A stretch of 58,637 bases of DNA from Streptomyces sp. yr375 (GCF_900110755.1 NZ_FOFF01000053.1:1-58637), one strand, 5' to 3'; positions 1 to 8,577 are shown, counted from the stretch's first letter. A program made the numbers and translations. The notes: generated from the letters alone by a model not told the origin.

Positions 1-294
1 TGGGAACTGTCCGGCGCGAAAGACGCCGTCGGTCACACCACGGTCATCGCCGACGGCGGTTACCGGGGCACCGGCCTGGTCATCCCGCACCGCCGCGAAC
101 CCGGCCAGACCGAACTCCCGGCCTGGAAAGAGGAACACAACACCTCCCACCGCAAAGTTCGCGCCCGCGTCGAGCACGCCTTCGCCCGGATGAAGACCTG
201 GAAAATCCTCCGTGACTGCCGTCTCAAGGGCGACGGCGTCCACCACGCGATGCTCGGCATCGCCCGCCTGCACAACCTCACCCTCGCCGGCTGA
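1..294 (+). CDS. IS5-family transposase, C-terminal part (starts before window)
   Basis: Frame 1 is open from the window edge and gives 97 residues before TGA. It reads as the C-terminal half of a DDE transposase: an IADGGYRG segment carrying a catalytic Asp, then RARVEHAFARMKTWKILRDCR, which holds the conserved VEH..F/R.K pattern with the last catalytic Glu, and a tail ending in HNLTLAG. It would catalyse cut-and-paste transposition of its own element. The N-terminal half lies upstream, so whether the gene is intact cannot be judged; nothing in the visible part is broken. Confidence 0.85.
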   Translation, partial: WELSGAKDAVGHTTVIADGGYRGTGLVIPHRREPGQTELPAWKEEHNTSHRKVRARVEHAFARMKTWKILRDCRLKGDGVHHAMLGIARLHNLTLAG

Positions 295-350
295 CGAAGA
301 AACAGGCAGGCCGACGAACACGTCGAAGATCATTTACGGGACAACGCTTA
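1..350 (+). mobile_element. Right part of an IS5-family insertion sequence
   Basis: The window opens inside an insertion sequence. It contains the 3' part of a DDE transposase gene (stop at 292-294) and about 55 bp of non-coding end. The last part, ttacgggacaacgctta (334-350), resembles the terminal inverted repeats of Streptomyces IS5-type elements; this is from memory, and the left end is outside the window, so the exact boundary is inferred. The element ends about 10 bp before the popR start codon, so it lies in the popR promoter region. Confidence 0.7.
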
Positions 351-360
351 GGCTGGTCAG
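349..360 (+). promoter_or_regulatory. Possible leaderless promoter (-10) of popR
   Basis: TAGGCT (349-354) lies 6 nt before the GTG at 361, and there is no Shine-Dalgarno-like sequence. This spacing is typical of leaderless Streptomyces mRNAs, where transcription starts at the start codon. No convincing -35 is visible, and the -35 zone falls inside the IS end, so expression may be altered. Confidence 0.35.
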
Positions 361-783
361 GTGAGCGACCAAGCGCCGAACCAAGCCCGCGTGATCCCGC
401 TGCGCCCGCCCGCCGCGCGCCCGGGCCACACCGCCGCCCCCGCCGCCAGACCCGCAGCCGCGCGCGAGCCCCTGTGGCGCGACCTGGTCGGAGACGTCCT
501 GCGCCGCGAACGCCAGGCGCAGGAGCGCACCCTGAAGGACGTCGCCGACTCGGCCCGCATCTCCATGCCGTACCTCTCGGAGGTGGAGCGCGGCCGCAAG
601 GAAGCCTCCTCGGAGGTCCTCGCGGCCGCCGCCCACGCCCTCGGCCTGAGCCTGGGCGACCTGCTGGGCCGGGCCCAGGGAGAGCTGATCCGGCTCAGCA
701 GCCGCCACTCCGGCAGGAGCCACCCCAACAGGAGCCGTACGACGACGAGTTCGTCCTACGACGGTCTCTGCCTGGCCGCCTGA
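361..783 (+). CDS. popR: PopR-type XRE-family activator of clpP3-clpP4
   Basis: A 140-residue DNA-binding regulator with one helix-turn-helix at about residues 50-105 (LKDVADSARISMPYLSEVER, then a GLSLGDLL turn), preceded by a Pro/Ala/Arg-rich arm. It belongs to the ClgR/PopR group. In S. lividans PopR activates the clpP3-clpP4 operon and is itself degraded by ClpP1P2 through a C-terminal Ala-Ala; this protein ends in CLAA, which fits. It converges on clpP4, and a PopR-like operator lies upstream of clpP3 (2120-2136), which supports PopR over ClgR. GTG start at 361. An IS end sits immediately upstream, so native promoter sequence may be lost. Confidence 0.85.
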   Translation: MSDQAPNQARVIPLRPPAARPGHTAAPAARPAAAREPLWRDLVGDVLRRERQAQERTLKDVADSARISMPYLSEVERGRKEASSEVLAAAAHALGLSLGDLLGRAQGELIRLSSRHSGRSHPNRSRTTTSSSYDGLCLAA

Positions 784-795
784 CGAGCCGCGCGG

Positions 796-827
796 GCCGG
801 CGTCTCACACCGTCATGAGACGCCGGC
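796..827. terminator. Bidirectional hairpin between popR and clpP4
   Basis: GCCGGCGTCTCA (796-807) pairs perfectly with TGAGACGCCGGC (816-827) around an 8-nt loop. It lies just after the popR stop and overlaps the last codons and stop of clpP4, so it can end transcription from both converging genes. No T-run follows, as is usual in Streptomyces. Confidence 0.7.
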
Positions 828-1407
828 TCAGCACCTCGTCCGCCAGCCCGTACGCCACCGCCTCCGGCGCGGTGAACACCTTGTCGCGGTCCATGTCCGC
901 GCGCAGCGTCGCGGGGTCGTGGCGGGTGTGACGGGCCAGCACCTCCTCGACCTGGGCGCGGATGCGGACCATCTCCTTGGCCTGCAACGCCAGGTCCGAC
1001 ACCGTGCCCTGCCGGCCGCCGCTGGCCGGCTGCCCGAGCAGCACGCGCGAGTGCTCCAGCACGAACCGGCGGCCCGGGTCCCCGCCCGCCAGCAGGACGG
1101 CCGCCGTCGACGCCGCCTGCCCGACGCAGAACGTCGAGATCGGAGCCTGCACGAACGTCATCGTGTCGTAGATCGCCATCAGCGAAGTGAACGATCCGCC
1201 CGGGGAGTTGAGGTAGATCGAGATCTCGCTCTCCGGGGCCGCCGACTCCAGATGGAGGAGTTGCGCGATGACGACGTTGGCGACGCCGTCGTCGATCTCG
1301 GTGCCGAGGAAGATGATCCGCTCCGACAGCAGCCGGCTGAACACGTCGTAGGACCGCTCGCCCTGCGGGGTGCGCTCGACGACGTTCGGAATCGTGTAGG
1401 TGCCCAT
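805..1407 (-). CDS. clpP4: ClpP-family protease subunit ClpP4 (catalytic His missing)
   Basis: A 200-residue ClpP-fold subunit of the cytoplasmic Clp protease. Visible are YLNSPGGS (handle/oxyanion region), the nucleophile motif VGQAASTAAVLLAGG with Ser100, and Asp171 before RDKVFTAPEAVAYGLADE. The catalytic His of the MMHQP motif is replaced: RVLLGQPASG has Gly125. The subunit therefore has Ser and Asp but no triad His and is probably inactive alone, serving a structural or allosteric role in a mixed ClpP3P4 particle. ATG at 1407 is two bases after the clpP3 stop, in the same frame as an overlapping GTG at 1413, so it is coupled to clpP3. Whether all Streptomyces ClpP4 proteins share the change was not checked. 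Confidence 0.9.
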   Translation of the reverse strand: MGTYTIPNVVERTPQGERSYDVFSRLLSERIIFLGTEIDDGVANVVIAQLLHLESAAPESEISIYLNSPGGSFTSLMAIYDTMTFVQAPISTFCVGQAASTAAVLLAGGDPGRRFVLEHSRVLLGQPASGGRQGTVSDLALQAKEMVRIRAQVEEVLARHTRHDPATLRADMDRDKVFTAPEAVAYGLADEVLSRRLMTV

Positions 1408-1409
1408 GG

Positions 1410-2048
1410 TCACAGCCCCATCCGTCGCTTCGAAGCGGCCGGGCGGACGTCCGCGAGGGACTCCACGACCCGGTCCACGATGCCGTAGTCCCTGGCCTCC
1501 TCGGCGGTGAACCAGCGGTCGCGGTCGCCGTCGAGGGAGATGGTCTGCGGGGACTGGCCGGTGTGCTCGGCGGTGATCCGCTCGATGGTCCGCTTGGTGT
1601 GCTCCAGGTTCTCCGCCTGGATCTCGATGTCCGCCGTGGTGCCGCCGATCCCGGCCGACGGCTGGTGCATCATGACGCGCGCGTTCGGCAGCGCGTACCG
1701 CTTGCCGGGCGCGCCCACGCTGAGCAGGAACTGCCCCATGCTGGCCGCGAAGCCCATGGCGAGCGTCGACACGTCGTTGGGGATCAGCCGCATCGTGTCG
1801 TAGACCGCGAGCCCCGCGTGTACCGACCCGCCCGGGCTGTTGATGTACAGCGCGATGTCCGTGCGCGGGTCCTCCGCCGACAGGATCAGCAGTTGCGCGC
1901 AGATCCGGTTCGCGGAGACCTCGTCGACCTGGGTGCCGAGCAACACGATGCGCTGGTCGAGCAGTTGGGCCGCGAGGCGGTCGTCGAACGGGGTGGGCCG
2001 GGTGTCGCCCTCCTCGGCGCGGGGAGCGAACGTGGTGAGTGGAGTCAT
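1410..2048 (-). CDS. clpP3: ATP-dependent Clp protease proteolytic subunit ClpP3
   Basis: A 212-residue ClpP peptidase subunit with a complete triad: Ser103 in GFAASMGQFLLS, His128 in RVMMHQPS and Asp173 in SLDGDRDRWF. It degrades proteins delivered by a Clp ATPase ring. It is the first gene of the clpP3-clpP4 operon. In S. lividans this pair is the backup system, switched on by PopR when ClpP1P2 fails. The start at 2048 is chosen for its GAGGAGAA ribosome site; the open frame extends to 2210 but that part is low-complexity and crosses the operator. It is followed after 2 nt by clpP4. Confidence 0.93.
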   Translation of the reverse strand: MTPLTTFAPRAEEGDTRPTPFDDRLAAQLLDQRIVLLGTQVDEVSANRICAQLLILSAEDPRTDIALYINSPGGSVHAGLAVYDTMRLIPNDVSTLAMGFAASMGQFLLSVGAPGKRYALPNARVMMHQPSAGIGGTTADIEIQAENLEHTKRTIERITAEHTGQSPQTISLDGDRDRWFTAEEARDYGIVDRVVESLADVRPAASKRRMGL

Positions 2049-2119
2049 CGGTTCTCCTCGTCGTGGTGTGACTGCCGTCCACCCCACTCTCGGCCGCCGT
2101 CGGCCCCCGAAGGCGGTTT

Positions 2120-2136
2120 CTCTGCCCGCGGCAGAT
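2120..2136 (-). promoter_or_regulatory. PopR operator upstream of clpP3
   Basis: CTCTGCC-CGC-GGCAGAT (2120-2136) matches the PopR palindrome recalled for S. lividans (TTCTGCC-N3-GGCAGAA) at 12 of 14 positions. It lies about 72 bp upstream of the clpP3 start codon, a suitable place for an activator. Confidence 0.75.
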
Positions 2137-2151
2137 TCGCCAGGGGCAGAG
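2135..2151 (-). promoter_or_regulatory. Second, degenerate PopR-like half-palindrome
   Basis: ATTCGCC-AGG-GGCAGAG keeps six of seven bases in one half-site and is centred 15 bp from the better operator. It may be a weaker second PopR site. The other half is poor, so this is tentative. Confidence 0.35.
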
Positions 2152-2242
2152 CGCATTCGGATTGATCCGCGGCCCGGGCGATGAGTTTCACGGCGGACGG
2201 CGGTCGACACTGATGACCGCGTTCCACGCCCAGGAGGTATTC

Positions 2243-2725
2243 ATGACCACCGACGGATTCACCACGTGTCTCTGGTTCGACGGCCAGGCCGAGGAAGCCG
2301 CCCACCACTACGCGTCGATCTTCAAGAACTCCGAGGTCGGCGACATCACCCGGTACACCGAGGCGGGTCCGGGCCCCGCCGGGTCCGTGCTCACCGTCGA
2401 GTTCACGGCGAACGGCCAGAAGTTCGTCGGGCTGAACGGCGGCCCGGAGTTCACGTTCAACGAGGCGATCTCCTTCCAGATCCACTGCGCCGACCAGGAA
2501 GAAGTCGACTACTACTGGGACAGGCTCCTCGAAGGCGGCGGCGAGCCCGGCCCCTGCGGCTGGCTCAAGGACAGGTACGGCGTGTCCTGGCAGGTCGTCC
2601 CCGCCGCGCTCCTGGCCATGGTCACCGGCGGCGACTCCGAGAAGTCCGCCCGCGCCATGAAGGCCATGCTCGCGATGGGCAAGCTCGACATCGCCGCCCT
2701 GCAGAAGGCGTACGACGGCGCATGA
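2243..2725 (+). CDS. VOC-family (PhnB-like) protein
   Basis: A 160-residue protein of the vicinal-oxygen-chelate superfamily, in the group often mislabelled 3-demethylubiquinone methyltransferase. It shows FTTCLWFDGQAEEAAHHYASIF at the start, GLNGGPEFTFNEAISFQIHC in the middle, and YGVSWQVVPAALLAMV near residue 120. The C-terminal tail, SARAMKAMLAMGKLDIAALQ, is typical of the family. The substrate is unknown; members include dioxygenase and resistance proteins. ATG at 2243 has a perfect AGGAGG at 2232-2237. It is divergent from clpP3 and shares the intergenic region that holds the PopR operator. Confidence 0.85.
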   Translation: MTTDGFTTCLWFDGQAEEAAHHYASIFKNSEVGDITRYTEAGPGPAGSVLTVEFTANGQKFVGLNGGPEFTFNEAISFQIHCADQEEVDYYWDRLLEGGGEPGPCGWLKDRYGVSWQVVPAALLAMVTGGDSEKSARAMKAMLAMGKLDIAALQKAYDGA

Positions 2726-2814
2726 GCGGCCCGGCGGATGGGCGCACCGCCGGTCGCGCCCACCCGCCGCCACGCCGCGTCGGCCTCGGTCGGACCCGGT
2801 CGGCCGCGATCAGC

Positions 2815-2986
2815 AGGTACGGGAAGCTGCCGTTGCGATAGGCGCTCAGGAACGTTTCCACGACGCCGCGTACGCTCCGGACGCCAGGCCGGTGTCCAGC
2901 ATGTTGCGATGGTGGTAGCGCACCTTGTCGTCGATGCCCCGCTTGCGGGCCTGTTCGTCGGCGAAGGAGGCCTGCTTGGCGGAGAT
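2815..2986 (-). pseudogene. Unrecognised coding remnant downstream of the eshA-like fragment
   Basis: On the minus strand a reading frame continues from the encapsulin fragment after a shift. It gives ISAKQASFADEQARKRGID, then DDKVRYHHRNMLDTGLASGA ending at a stop near 2847, and another shift gives LSAYRNGSFPYLLIAAD. Composition and codon positions look like real Streptomyces protein, but it does not match the C-terminus I know for EshA-type shells. It is probably the tail of another gene joined by deletion. I do not recognise the family. Confidence 0.4.
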
Positions 2987-3765
<779 letters not shown>

Positions 3766-3975
3766 CCTGTCCGGTGTGGACCCATTCCCTCCAGGAAGGT
3801 GCACGGAGCTGAGGCGGACGGCGTCGCGTGTGTGCCACCGCTCCCGTCACGTGCTCCCACGCGCCGGTGCGCCCACGGGTCACTCTCGGTGACTTCCGTG
3901 CTCGGCGCGCGAGTCGACCGCCGGGTGACTAGCGTGAGAAACCGGACAATTCATCTCACCGGGAGGGCCGTCGCC

Positions 3976-4776
3976 ATGGCCGTACGACCAGAGGGAGCCC
4001 CTTGTTGGGCCGACGCGATGTTCAGCGACCTGGAGGGCGCCAAGAGCTTCTACGGCGACGTCCTGGGCTGGACCTTCGGCGAGGCGTCGTCGGAGTACGG
4101 GAACTACACGCAGGCCTTCGTCGACGGCAAGGCGGTCGCCGCCGTCGTCCCGCCGATGCCCGGCCAGGAGGGCCAGTCGCAGTGGTGCCTGTACTTCGCC
4201 TCCCCGGACGCCGCCGCCACCGCCGCCAAGATCCGTGCCAACGGCGGTGAGGTGCTGATGGAGCCGATGCAGGTCGGTGAGTTCGGCACGATGTGCCTGG
4301 CCCGCGAGCCCAGCGGCGCCGTCTTCGGCGTGTGGCAGGCAGGTGTCCACGAGGGCTTCGAGGCGCCGCCCGAGCAGCCCGGCGCGTACTGCTGGGCCGA
4401 GGTCTTCACCCGCGAACCGGCGAAGACGGACACCTTCCTGCCGGCCGTGTTCCCGTACACGGCGAAGCAGATGCAGGACGACAAGGTCGACTTCCGGCTG
4501 TTCGAGGTCGGCGGCGACATGGTCCTGGGCCGCATGAAGATGACGGAGGAGTTCCCGCCCGAGGTGCCGTCGTACGTCAACGTCTACTTCACCGTCGACA
4601 ACTGCGACGACGCCGTGGCCAAGGCCACCAAGCTGGGCGGCGTCCTGCGCTTCGGCCCGATGGACACCCCGTTCGGCCGGTTCGCCGCGATCAGCGACCC
4701 GCAGGGCGCGAACTTCTCGGTCATCGACGTCACCACCACCGAGGGCGACATGCCGCAGACCAAGGACGTGTCCTAG
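3976..4776 (+). CDS. VOC-family protein with two glyoxalase domains
   Basis: A 266-residue cytoplasmic protein made of two tandem glyoxalase/bleomycin-resistance repeats. Repeat 1 runs from about residue 8 to 125 (GAPCWADAMFSDLEGAKSFY to EPSGAVFGVWQ). Repeat 2 runs from about 135 to 255 (GAYCWAEVFTREPAKTDTF to DPQGANFSVID). It resembles the actinobacterial CFP-30/27 kDa-antigen type proteins. No substrate can be named. The start ATG 3976 follows GGGAGGG (3961-3967); the open frame reaches back to 3739 but without a site and over the eshA remnant. Confidence 0.88.
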   Translation: MAVRPEGAPCWADAMFSDLEGAKSFYGDVLGWTFGEASSEYGNYTQAFVDGKAVAAVVPPMPGQEGQSQWCLYFASPDAAATAAKIRANGGEVLMEPMQVGEFGTMCLAREPSGAVFGVWQAGVHEGFEAPPEQPGAYCWAEVFTREPAKTDTFLPAVFPYTAKQMQDDKVDFRLFEVGGDMVLGRMKMTEEFPPEVPSYVNVYFTVDNCDDAVAKATKLGGVLRFGPMDTPFGRFAAISDPQGANFSVIDVTTTEGDMPQTKDVS

Positions 4777-4851
4777 ACGACGTCTCCTGGCCGGCGTCCA
4801 GGTCGACGCCACCTGGTCGGCGTCTCCTGCGGCCATGGCATGATCGGGCGC

Positions 4852-5538
4852 ATGCGTGAACGAGTGGTGGCCGCGTGCGACGGGGCTTCGAAGGGAAACC
4901 CGGGACCGGCGGGCTGGGCGTGGGTGGTCGCGGACGACACGGAGGCCCCGGCCCGCTGGGAGGCGGGGCCGCTCGGCAAGGCCACCAACAACGTCGCCGA
5001 ACTCACCGCGCTGGAGCGCCTGTTGGCGTCGACCGACCCGGCCGTGCCGCTCGAGGTCCGGATGGACTCGCAGTACGCCATGAAGGCCGTCACCACCTGG
5101 CTGCCCGGCTGGAAGCGCAACGGCTGGAAGACGTCCGCCGGCAAGCCGGTCGCCAACCAGGAGCTGGTCGTCCGTATCGACGAACTGCTCGACGGCCGCT
5201 CGGTCGACTTCCGTTACGTGCCCGCCCACCAGGTCGACGGCGACCGGCTCAACGACTTCGCCGACCGCGCCGCCAGCCAGGCGGCGATCGTCCAGCAGGC
5301 GGCGGGCAGCGACCTGGGCTCTCCGGAGCCGCCGGCCTCGCCGGACACCCCGAAGTCCAAGTCGGCCCGCGCGGCGGGCGTCAAGTCCCCCCGGCGCGGC
5401 GGCGGTTCGTCGTCGCGCACGCTCAAGGCCAAGTTCCCCGGCCGCTGCGTGTGCGGGCGGGGTTACGCGGCGGGCGCGGACATCGCCAAGAACGCGCAGG
5501 GCTGGGGCCACCCGGAGTGCCGCAGCGCCGACGTCTGA
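4852..5538 (+). CDS. Ribonuclease HI-family protein with C-terminal Cys motif
   Basis: A 228-residue protein with an N-terminal RNase H fold (residues 1-150) that would cleave RNA in RNA:DNA hybrids. The carboxylates are visible: Asp10 in ACDGASKGNPGP, Glu50 in NNVAELTALE, Asp72 in RMDSQYAM, and an Asp in LNDFADRAAS. After a Pro/Ser/Lys linker (about 160-195) comes CVCGRGYAAG...GHPEC, a small cysteine/histidine cluster that could bind metal or nucleic acid. ATG 4852 is preferred because the RNase H motif begins at once; an in-frame ATG at 4840 is possible. No ribosome site is seen, and CATGAT just upstream may be a leaderless -10. Confidence 0.85.
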   Translation: MRERVVAACDGASKGNPGPAGWAWVVADDTEAPARWEAGPLGKATNNVAELTALERLLASTDPAVPLEVRMDSQYAMKAVTTWLPGWKRNGWKTSAGKPVANQELVVRIDELLDGRSVDFRYVPAHQVDGDRLNDFADRAASQAAIVQQAAGSDLGSPEPPASPDTPKSKSARAAGVKSPRRGGGSSSRTLKAKFPGRCVCGRGYAAGADIAKNAQGWGHPECRSADV

Positions 5539-5759
5539 TCGGACGCGCGTCCACCGGGCCAGGTGCCTGTGCGCGGCGGACGGGGCAATTCCTTTCTGTG
5601 GAGCCCCGCTTTCGGTGGACTTTCGCGCGCCGCCGTGCCGTCGGGTGGTGTGGCTGACGTGGGAAGACGGGCGTGAGTGGGCAGGTGAGGCGTCCAGCGA
5701 CCGGTGCCGCACCCTGCTACCCTGCGTCGTCAATCCACCACGTCCAGTAATTCCTAGGG

Positions 5760-6983
5760 GTGCGCGTGAAGGTCGCCTGTGTCGGCGGCGGGCCCGCCGG
5801 CCTGTATCTCTCCATCCTGCTCAAGCTGCGGGACCCGTCCCACGACATCACCGTCCACGAGCGTGACCCGGAGGGCTCGACCTACGGCTGGGGCGTCACG
5901 TACTGGCAGGGGCTCCTCGACAAACTCCACGCCTGCGACCCCGAGTCGGCGCGCGCGATCGACGAGAGCTCCGTCCGTTGGCACGAAGGCGTCGCCCACG
6001 TAAGGGATCTGGCGACCCGTCAGCCCGGCGACGAGGGGCACGGCATCGGCCGGCACAAGCTGCTGGAGATCCTCGCCGCGCGGGCCCGCGCACTCGGCGT
6101 ACGCCTGGAGTTCGGGAGCGAGATCACGGGGGAGGACCTGCCGGACGCCGACCTCGTCGTGGCGGGCGACGGCGTCCACAGTGCCCTGCGCACCCACCAT
6201 GCCGACCACTTCGGCGCCGACCTCGCACCGGGCCGCAACTCCTACGTCTGGCTCGGCACCACCAAGGTCTTCGACTCCTTCACCTTCGCCTTCGTGGAGA
6301 CCGAGCACGGCTGGATCTGGTGCTACGGCTACCCCTTCAGCTCCGAGCAGAGCACCTGCGTCATCGAGTGCGCCCCCGAGACCCTCGCCGGGCTCGGCCT
6401 CGACCGGGCGGGCGACGGCGACCGCGACGGCCTCGCCGACCTGGAGAAACTCTTCGCGCACATCCTCGACGGCCACCCCCTGATCGGCCGCGCGGCCACC
6501 GTCGGCAGCGCCCAGTGGCTCACCTTCCGCACCCTCACCAACCGCACCTGGTACCGCGACAACCTCGTCCTTCTCGGCGACGCCGCGCACACCACCCACT
6601 ACTCGATCGGCGCCGGCACCACCCTCGCCCTGGAGGACGCCATCGCCCTCGCCGACGCCCTGCGCGACAGCGCCGACCTCCCCAATGGCCTCGCCCGCTA
6701 CGAGCAGGAACGCAAGTCCGCCCTGCTCTCGCCGCAGAGCGCCGCTCACTACAGCGCCCAGTGGTACGAGAACCTCAGCCGCTACATCGACCTCCCCCCG
6801 GAGCAGATGTTCGCCCTGCTCGGCCAGCGGCACTCGCCCCTGCTGCCGTACGTCCCGCCCCAGTTGTACTACCGGCTCGACAAGGCCGCCGGGCGGCTGG
6901 AGGCCCTGCGCCGGTTCAAGCGCTGGCTGGGCCCGAAGCTGGCGCGCGGCGCGCGCGCCCGGACGCCGGCCTCCCGCACGTAG
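5760..6983 (+). CDS. FAD-dependent aromatic monooxygenase
   Basis: A 407-residue class A flavoprotein hydroxylase. It has the Rossmann FAD motif CVGGGPAGLYLSILLKLRDP at the start and the second FAD motif GDAAHTTHYSIGAGTTLALE near residue 275. The N-terminal segment YGWGVTYWQGLLDKL resembles the hydroxylase half of salicylyl-CoA 5-hydroxylase-type enzymes and VioD-like monooxygenases, so an aromatic or CoA-bound aromatic substrate is likely, but it is not identified. Start is GTG 5760; GTG 5766 is also possible and places AGGGG at a better spacing. It stands alone, 221 bp after the RNase H gene. Confidence 0.82.
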   Translation: MRVKVACVGGGPAGLYLSILLKLRDPSHDITVHERDPEGSTYGWGVTYWQGLLDKLHACDPESARAIDESSVRWHEGVAHVRDLATRQPGDEGHGIGRHKLLEILAARARALGVRLEFGSEITGEDLPDADLVVAGDGVHSALRTHHADHFGADLAPGRNSYVWLGTTKVFDSFTFAFVETEHGWIWCYGYPFSSEQSTCVIECAPETLAGLGLDRAGDGDRDGLADLEKLFAHILDGHPLIGRAATVGSAQWLTFRTLTNRTWYRDNLVLLGDAAHTTHYSIGAGTTLALEDAIALADALRDSADLPNGLARYEQERKSALLSPQSAAHYSAQWYENLSRYIDLPPEQMFALLGQRHSPLLPYVPPQLYYRLDKAAGRLEALRRFKRWLGPKLARGARARTPASRT

Positions 6984-7019
6984 TCGGGCGGGCGTCTGCA
7001 TCGGGCCGGGCGCACCTTG

Positions 7020-7060
7020 GGTGAATGGCAATTCACTGCTACGGTGAATTGCCATTCACC
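7020..7060 (+). promoter_or_regulatory. Nested double dyad operator for the MFS-TetR operon
   Basis: GTGAATGGCAATTCAC (7021-7036) and GTGAATTGCCATTCAC (7044-7059) are each a GTGAAT-N4-ATTCAC dyad, and together they form one large perfect inverted repeat around TGCTACG. The array ends 33 bp before the preferred MFS start. It is most likely bound by the TetR protein encoded at 8574-9251. Confidence 0.85.
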
Positions 7061-7092
7061 TTGTGACTTTCATGCAAGCCGCTGGAGTTCTT

Positions 7093-8577
7093 GTGGAGTC
7101 GCCCGCTCCGATACCCGCCCCGACCAGCACAGACACCGGTCTGCGGGCCCGGCTCACGATCCCGGTCCTGGCGTACTGCGGCATCCTCATGGCGGTCATG
7201 CAGACCGTCGTCGTCCCGCTCCTGCCCGACCTGCCCCGGCTGACCGGCGCCTCACCGGGCGCGGTCTCCTGGATGGTCACCGCCTCGCTGCTGTCCGGCG
7301 CGGTCCTCACCCCGGTCCTCGGCCGCGCCGGCGACATGTACGGCAAGCGGCGGGTGCTGCTCCTGTCGTTCGCCCTGATGGCCGTCGGCTCGGTGGTCTG
7401 CGCCCTCACCTCCGACATCGGCGTACTGATCGCGGCCCGCGCCCTCCAGGGCGCCGCGGTCTCCGTCGTCCCGCTGTCCATCAGCATCCTGCGCGACGAA
7501 CTGCCCCCGGAACGCCGGGGATCCGCCGTGGCGCTGATGAGCTCCACCGTCGGCATCGGCGCGGCGCTGGGACTGCCCGCGGCGGCCGTGGTCGTGCAGT
7601 ACGCGAACTGGCACGTGATGTTCTGGGTGACCGCCGCCCTGGGCGCGACCGGCGTCGCGCTGATCCGGTGGGCGGTGCCGGAGTCGCCCGTGTGCGAGCC
7701 CGGCGGGTTCGATGTGACGGGGGCGCTCGGGCTGGCCGCCGGGCTGATCTGCCTGCTCCTCGCCGTGTCGCAGGGCGGCCAGTGGGGCTGGGGGAGCGCC
7801 CGGATCATCGGCCTGTTCGTCGGCGCGGTGGTCGTCCTGGCCCTGTGGTGGCGGCAGCAGTTGCACGCCCGACGGCCCCTGGTGGACCTGCGGTTGGTGT
7901 CCCGGCCACGGGTGGGCCTGTCCCACGTGGCCGCGCTCCTGACCGGCTTCGCGTTCTACGCCAACTCGCTGGTGACCGCCCAGTTGGTGCAGGCGCCCGA
8001 GGCCAGCGGCTACGGGCTCGGGCTGTCCATCGTCCAGACCGGTCTGTGCCTGCTGCCCGGCGGCATCACCATGCTGCTGTTCTCGCCGGTCTCCGCCCGG
8101 ATCTCCGAGGCGCGCGGCCCCCGCGTCACCCTCGCCCTGGGCGCGGCCGTCATCGCCTCGGGGTACGCCGTGCGCGTCGCCGACAGCCACCAACTGTGGA
8201 TGATCATGGTGGGGGCGACCGTCGTGTCGACCGGCACCACCCTCGCCTACTCGGCGCTGCCCTCGCTGATCCTGCGCGCCGTCCCGCCCGGGCAGACCGC
8301 CTCGGCGAACGGCGTCAACGTCCTGATGCGCACGATCGGCCAGGCGGTCTCCAGCGCCGCCGTGGCCGCCGTCCTCGTCCACCACACCAGCCTCGTCGAC
8401 GGCGCCCCGGTACCGACGCTGCACGGCTACCTGCTGGCCTTCGGCATCGCCGGCGCGGTCGCCCTGGCCGCGTGCGCCGTGGCGCTCACCATCCCCGGCG
8501 ACACCGAGCCGCACGACCCACGACCACTCCGAGGCGGCACCCGGCAGGTGACCGACGGCGCGCTGGAGGAAGCATGA
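7093..8577 (+). CDS. MFS drug-efflux transporter (DHA2, 14-TMS type)
   Basis: A 494-residue proton-driven exporter of the inner membrane. Hydrophobic helices fill residues 25-480, consistent with 14 segments. Motif A is seen as GRAGDMYGKRRVLL after helix 2, and LQGAAVSVVPLSISILRDELP lies in the helix 4 region. Substrates are probably small toxic or antibiotic molecules. GTG 7093 is favoured because GGAG sits 5-6 nt before it; the open frame begins at GTG 7063, only 3 bp past the operator and without a site. It overlaps the tetR gene by ATGA, and the 41-bp operator before it indicates repression by that protein. Confidence 0.88.
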   Translation: MESPAPIPAPTSTDTGLRARLTIPVLAYCGILMAVMQTVVVPLLPDLPRLTGASPGAVSWMVTASLLSGAVLTPVLGRAGDMYGKRRVLLLSFALMAVGSVVCALTSDIGVLIAARALQGAAVSVVPLSISILRDELPPERRGSAVALMSSTVGIGAALGLPAAAVVVQYANWHVMFWVTAALGATGVALIRWAVPESPVCEPGGFDVTGALGLAAGLICLLLAVSQGGQWGWGSARIIGLFVGAVVVLALWWRQQLHARRPLVDLRLVSRPRVGLSHVAALLTGFAFYANSLVTAQLVQAPEASGYGLGLSIVQTGLCLLPGGITMLLFSPVSARISEARGPRVTLALGAAVIASGYAVRVADSHQLWMIMVGATVVSTGTTLAYSALPSLILRAVPPGQTASANGVNVLMRTIGQAVSSAAVAAVLVHHTSLVDGAPVPTLHGYLLAFGIAGAVALAACAVALTIPGDTEPHDPRPLRGGTRQVTDGALEEA

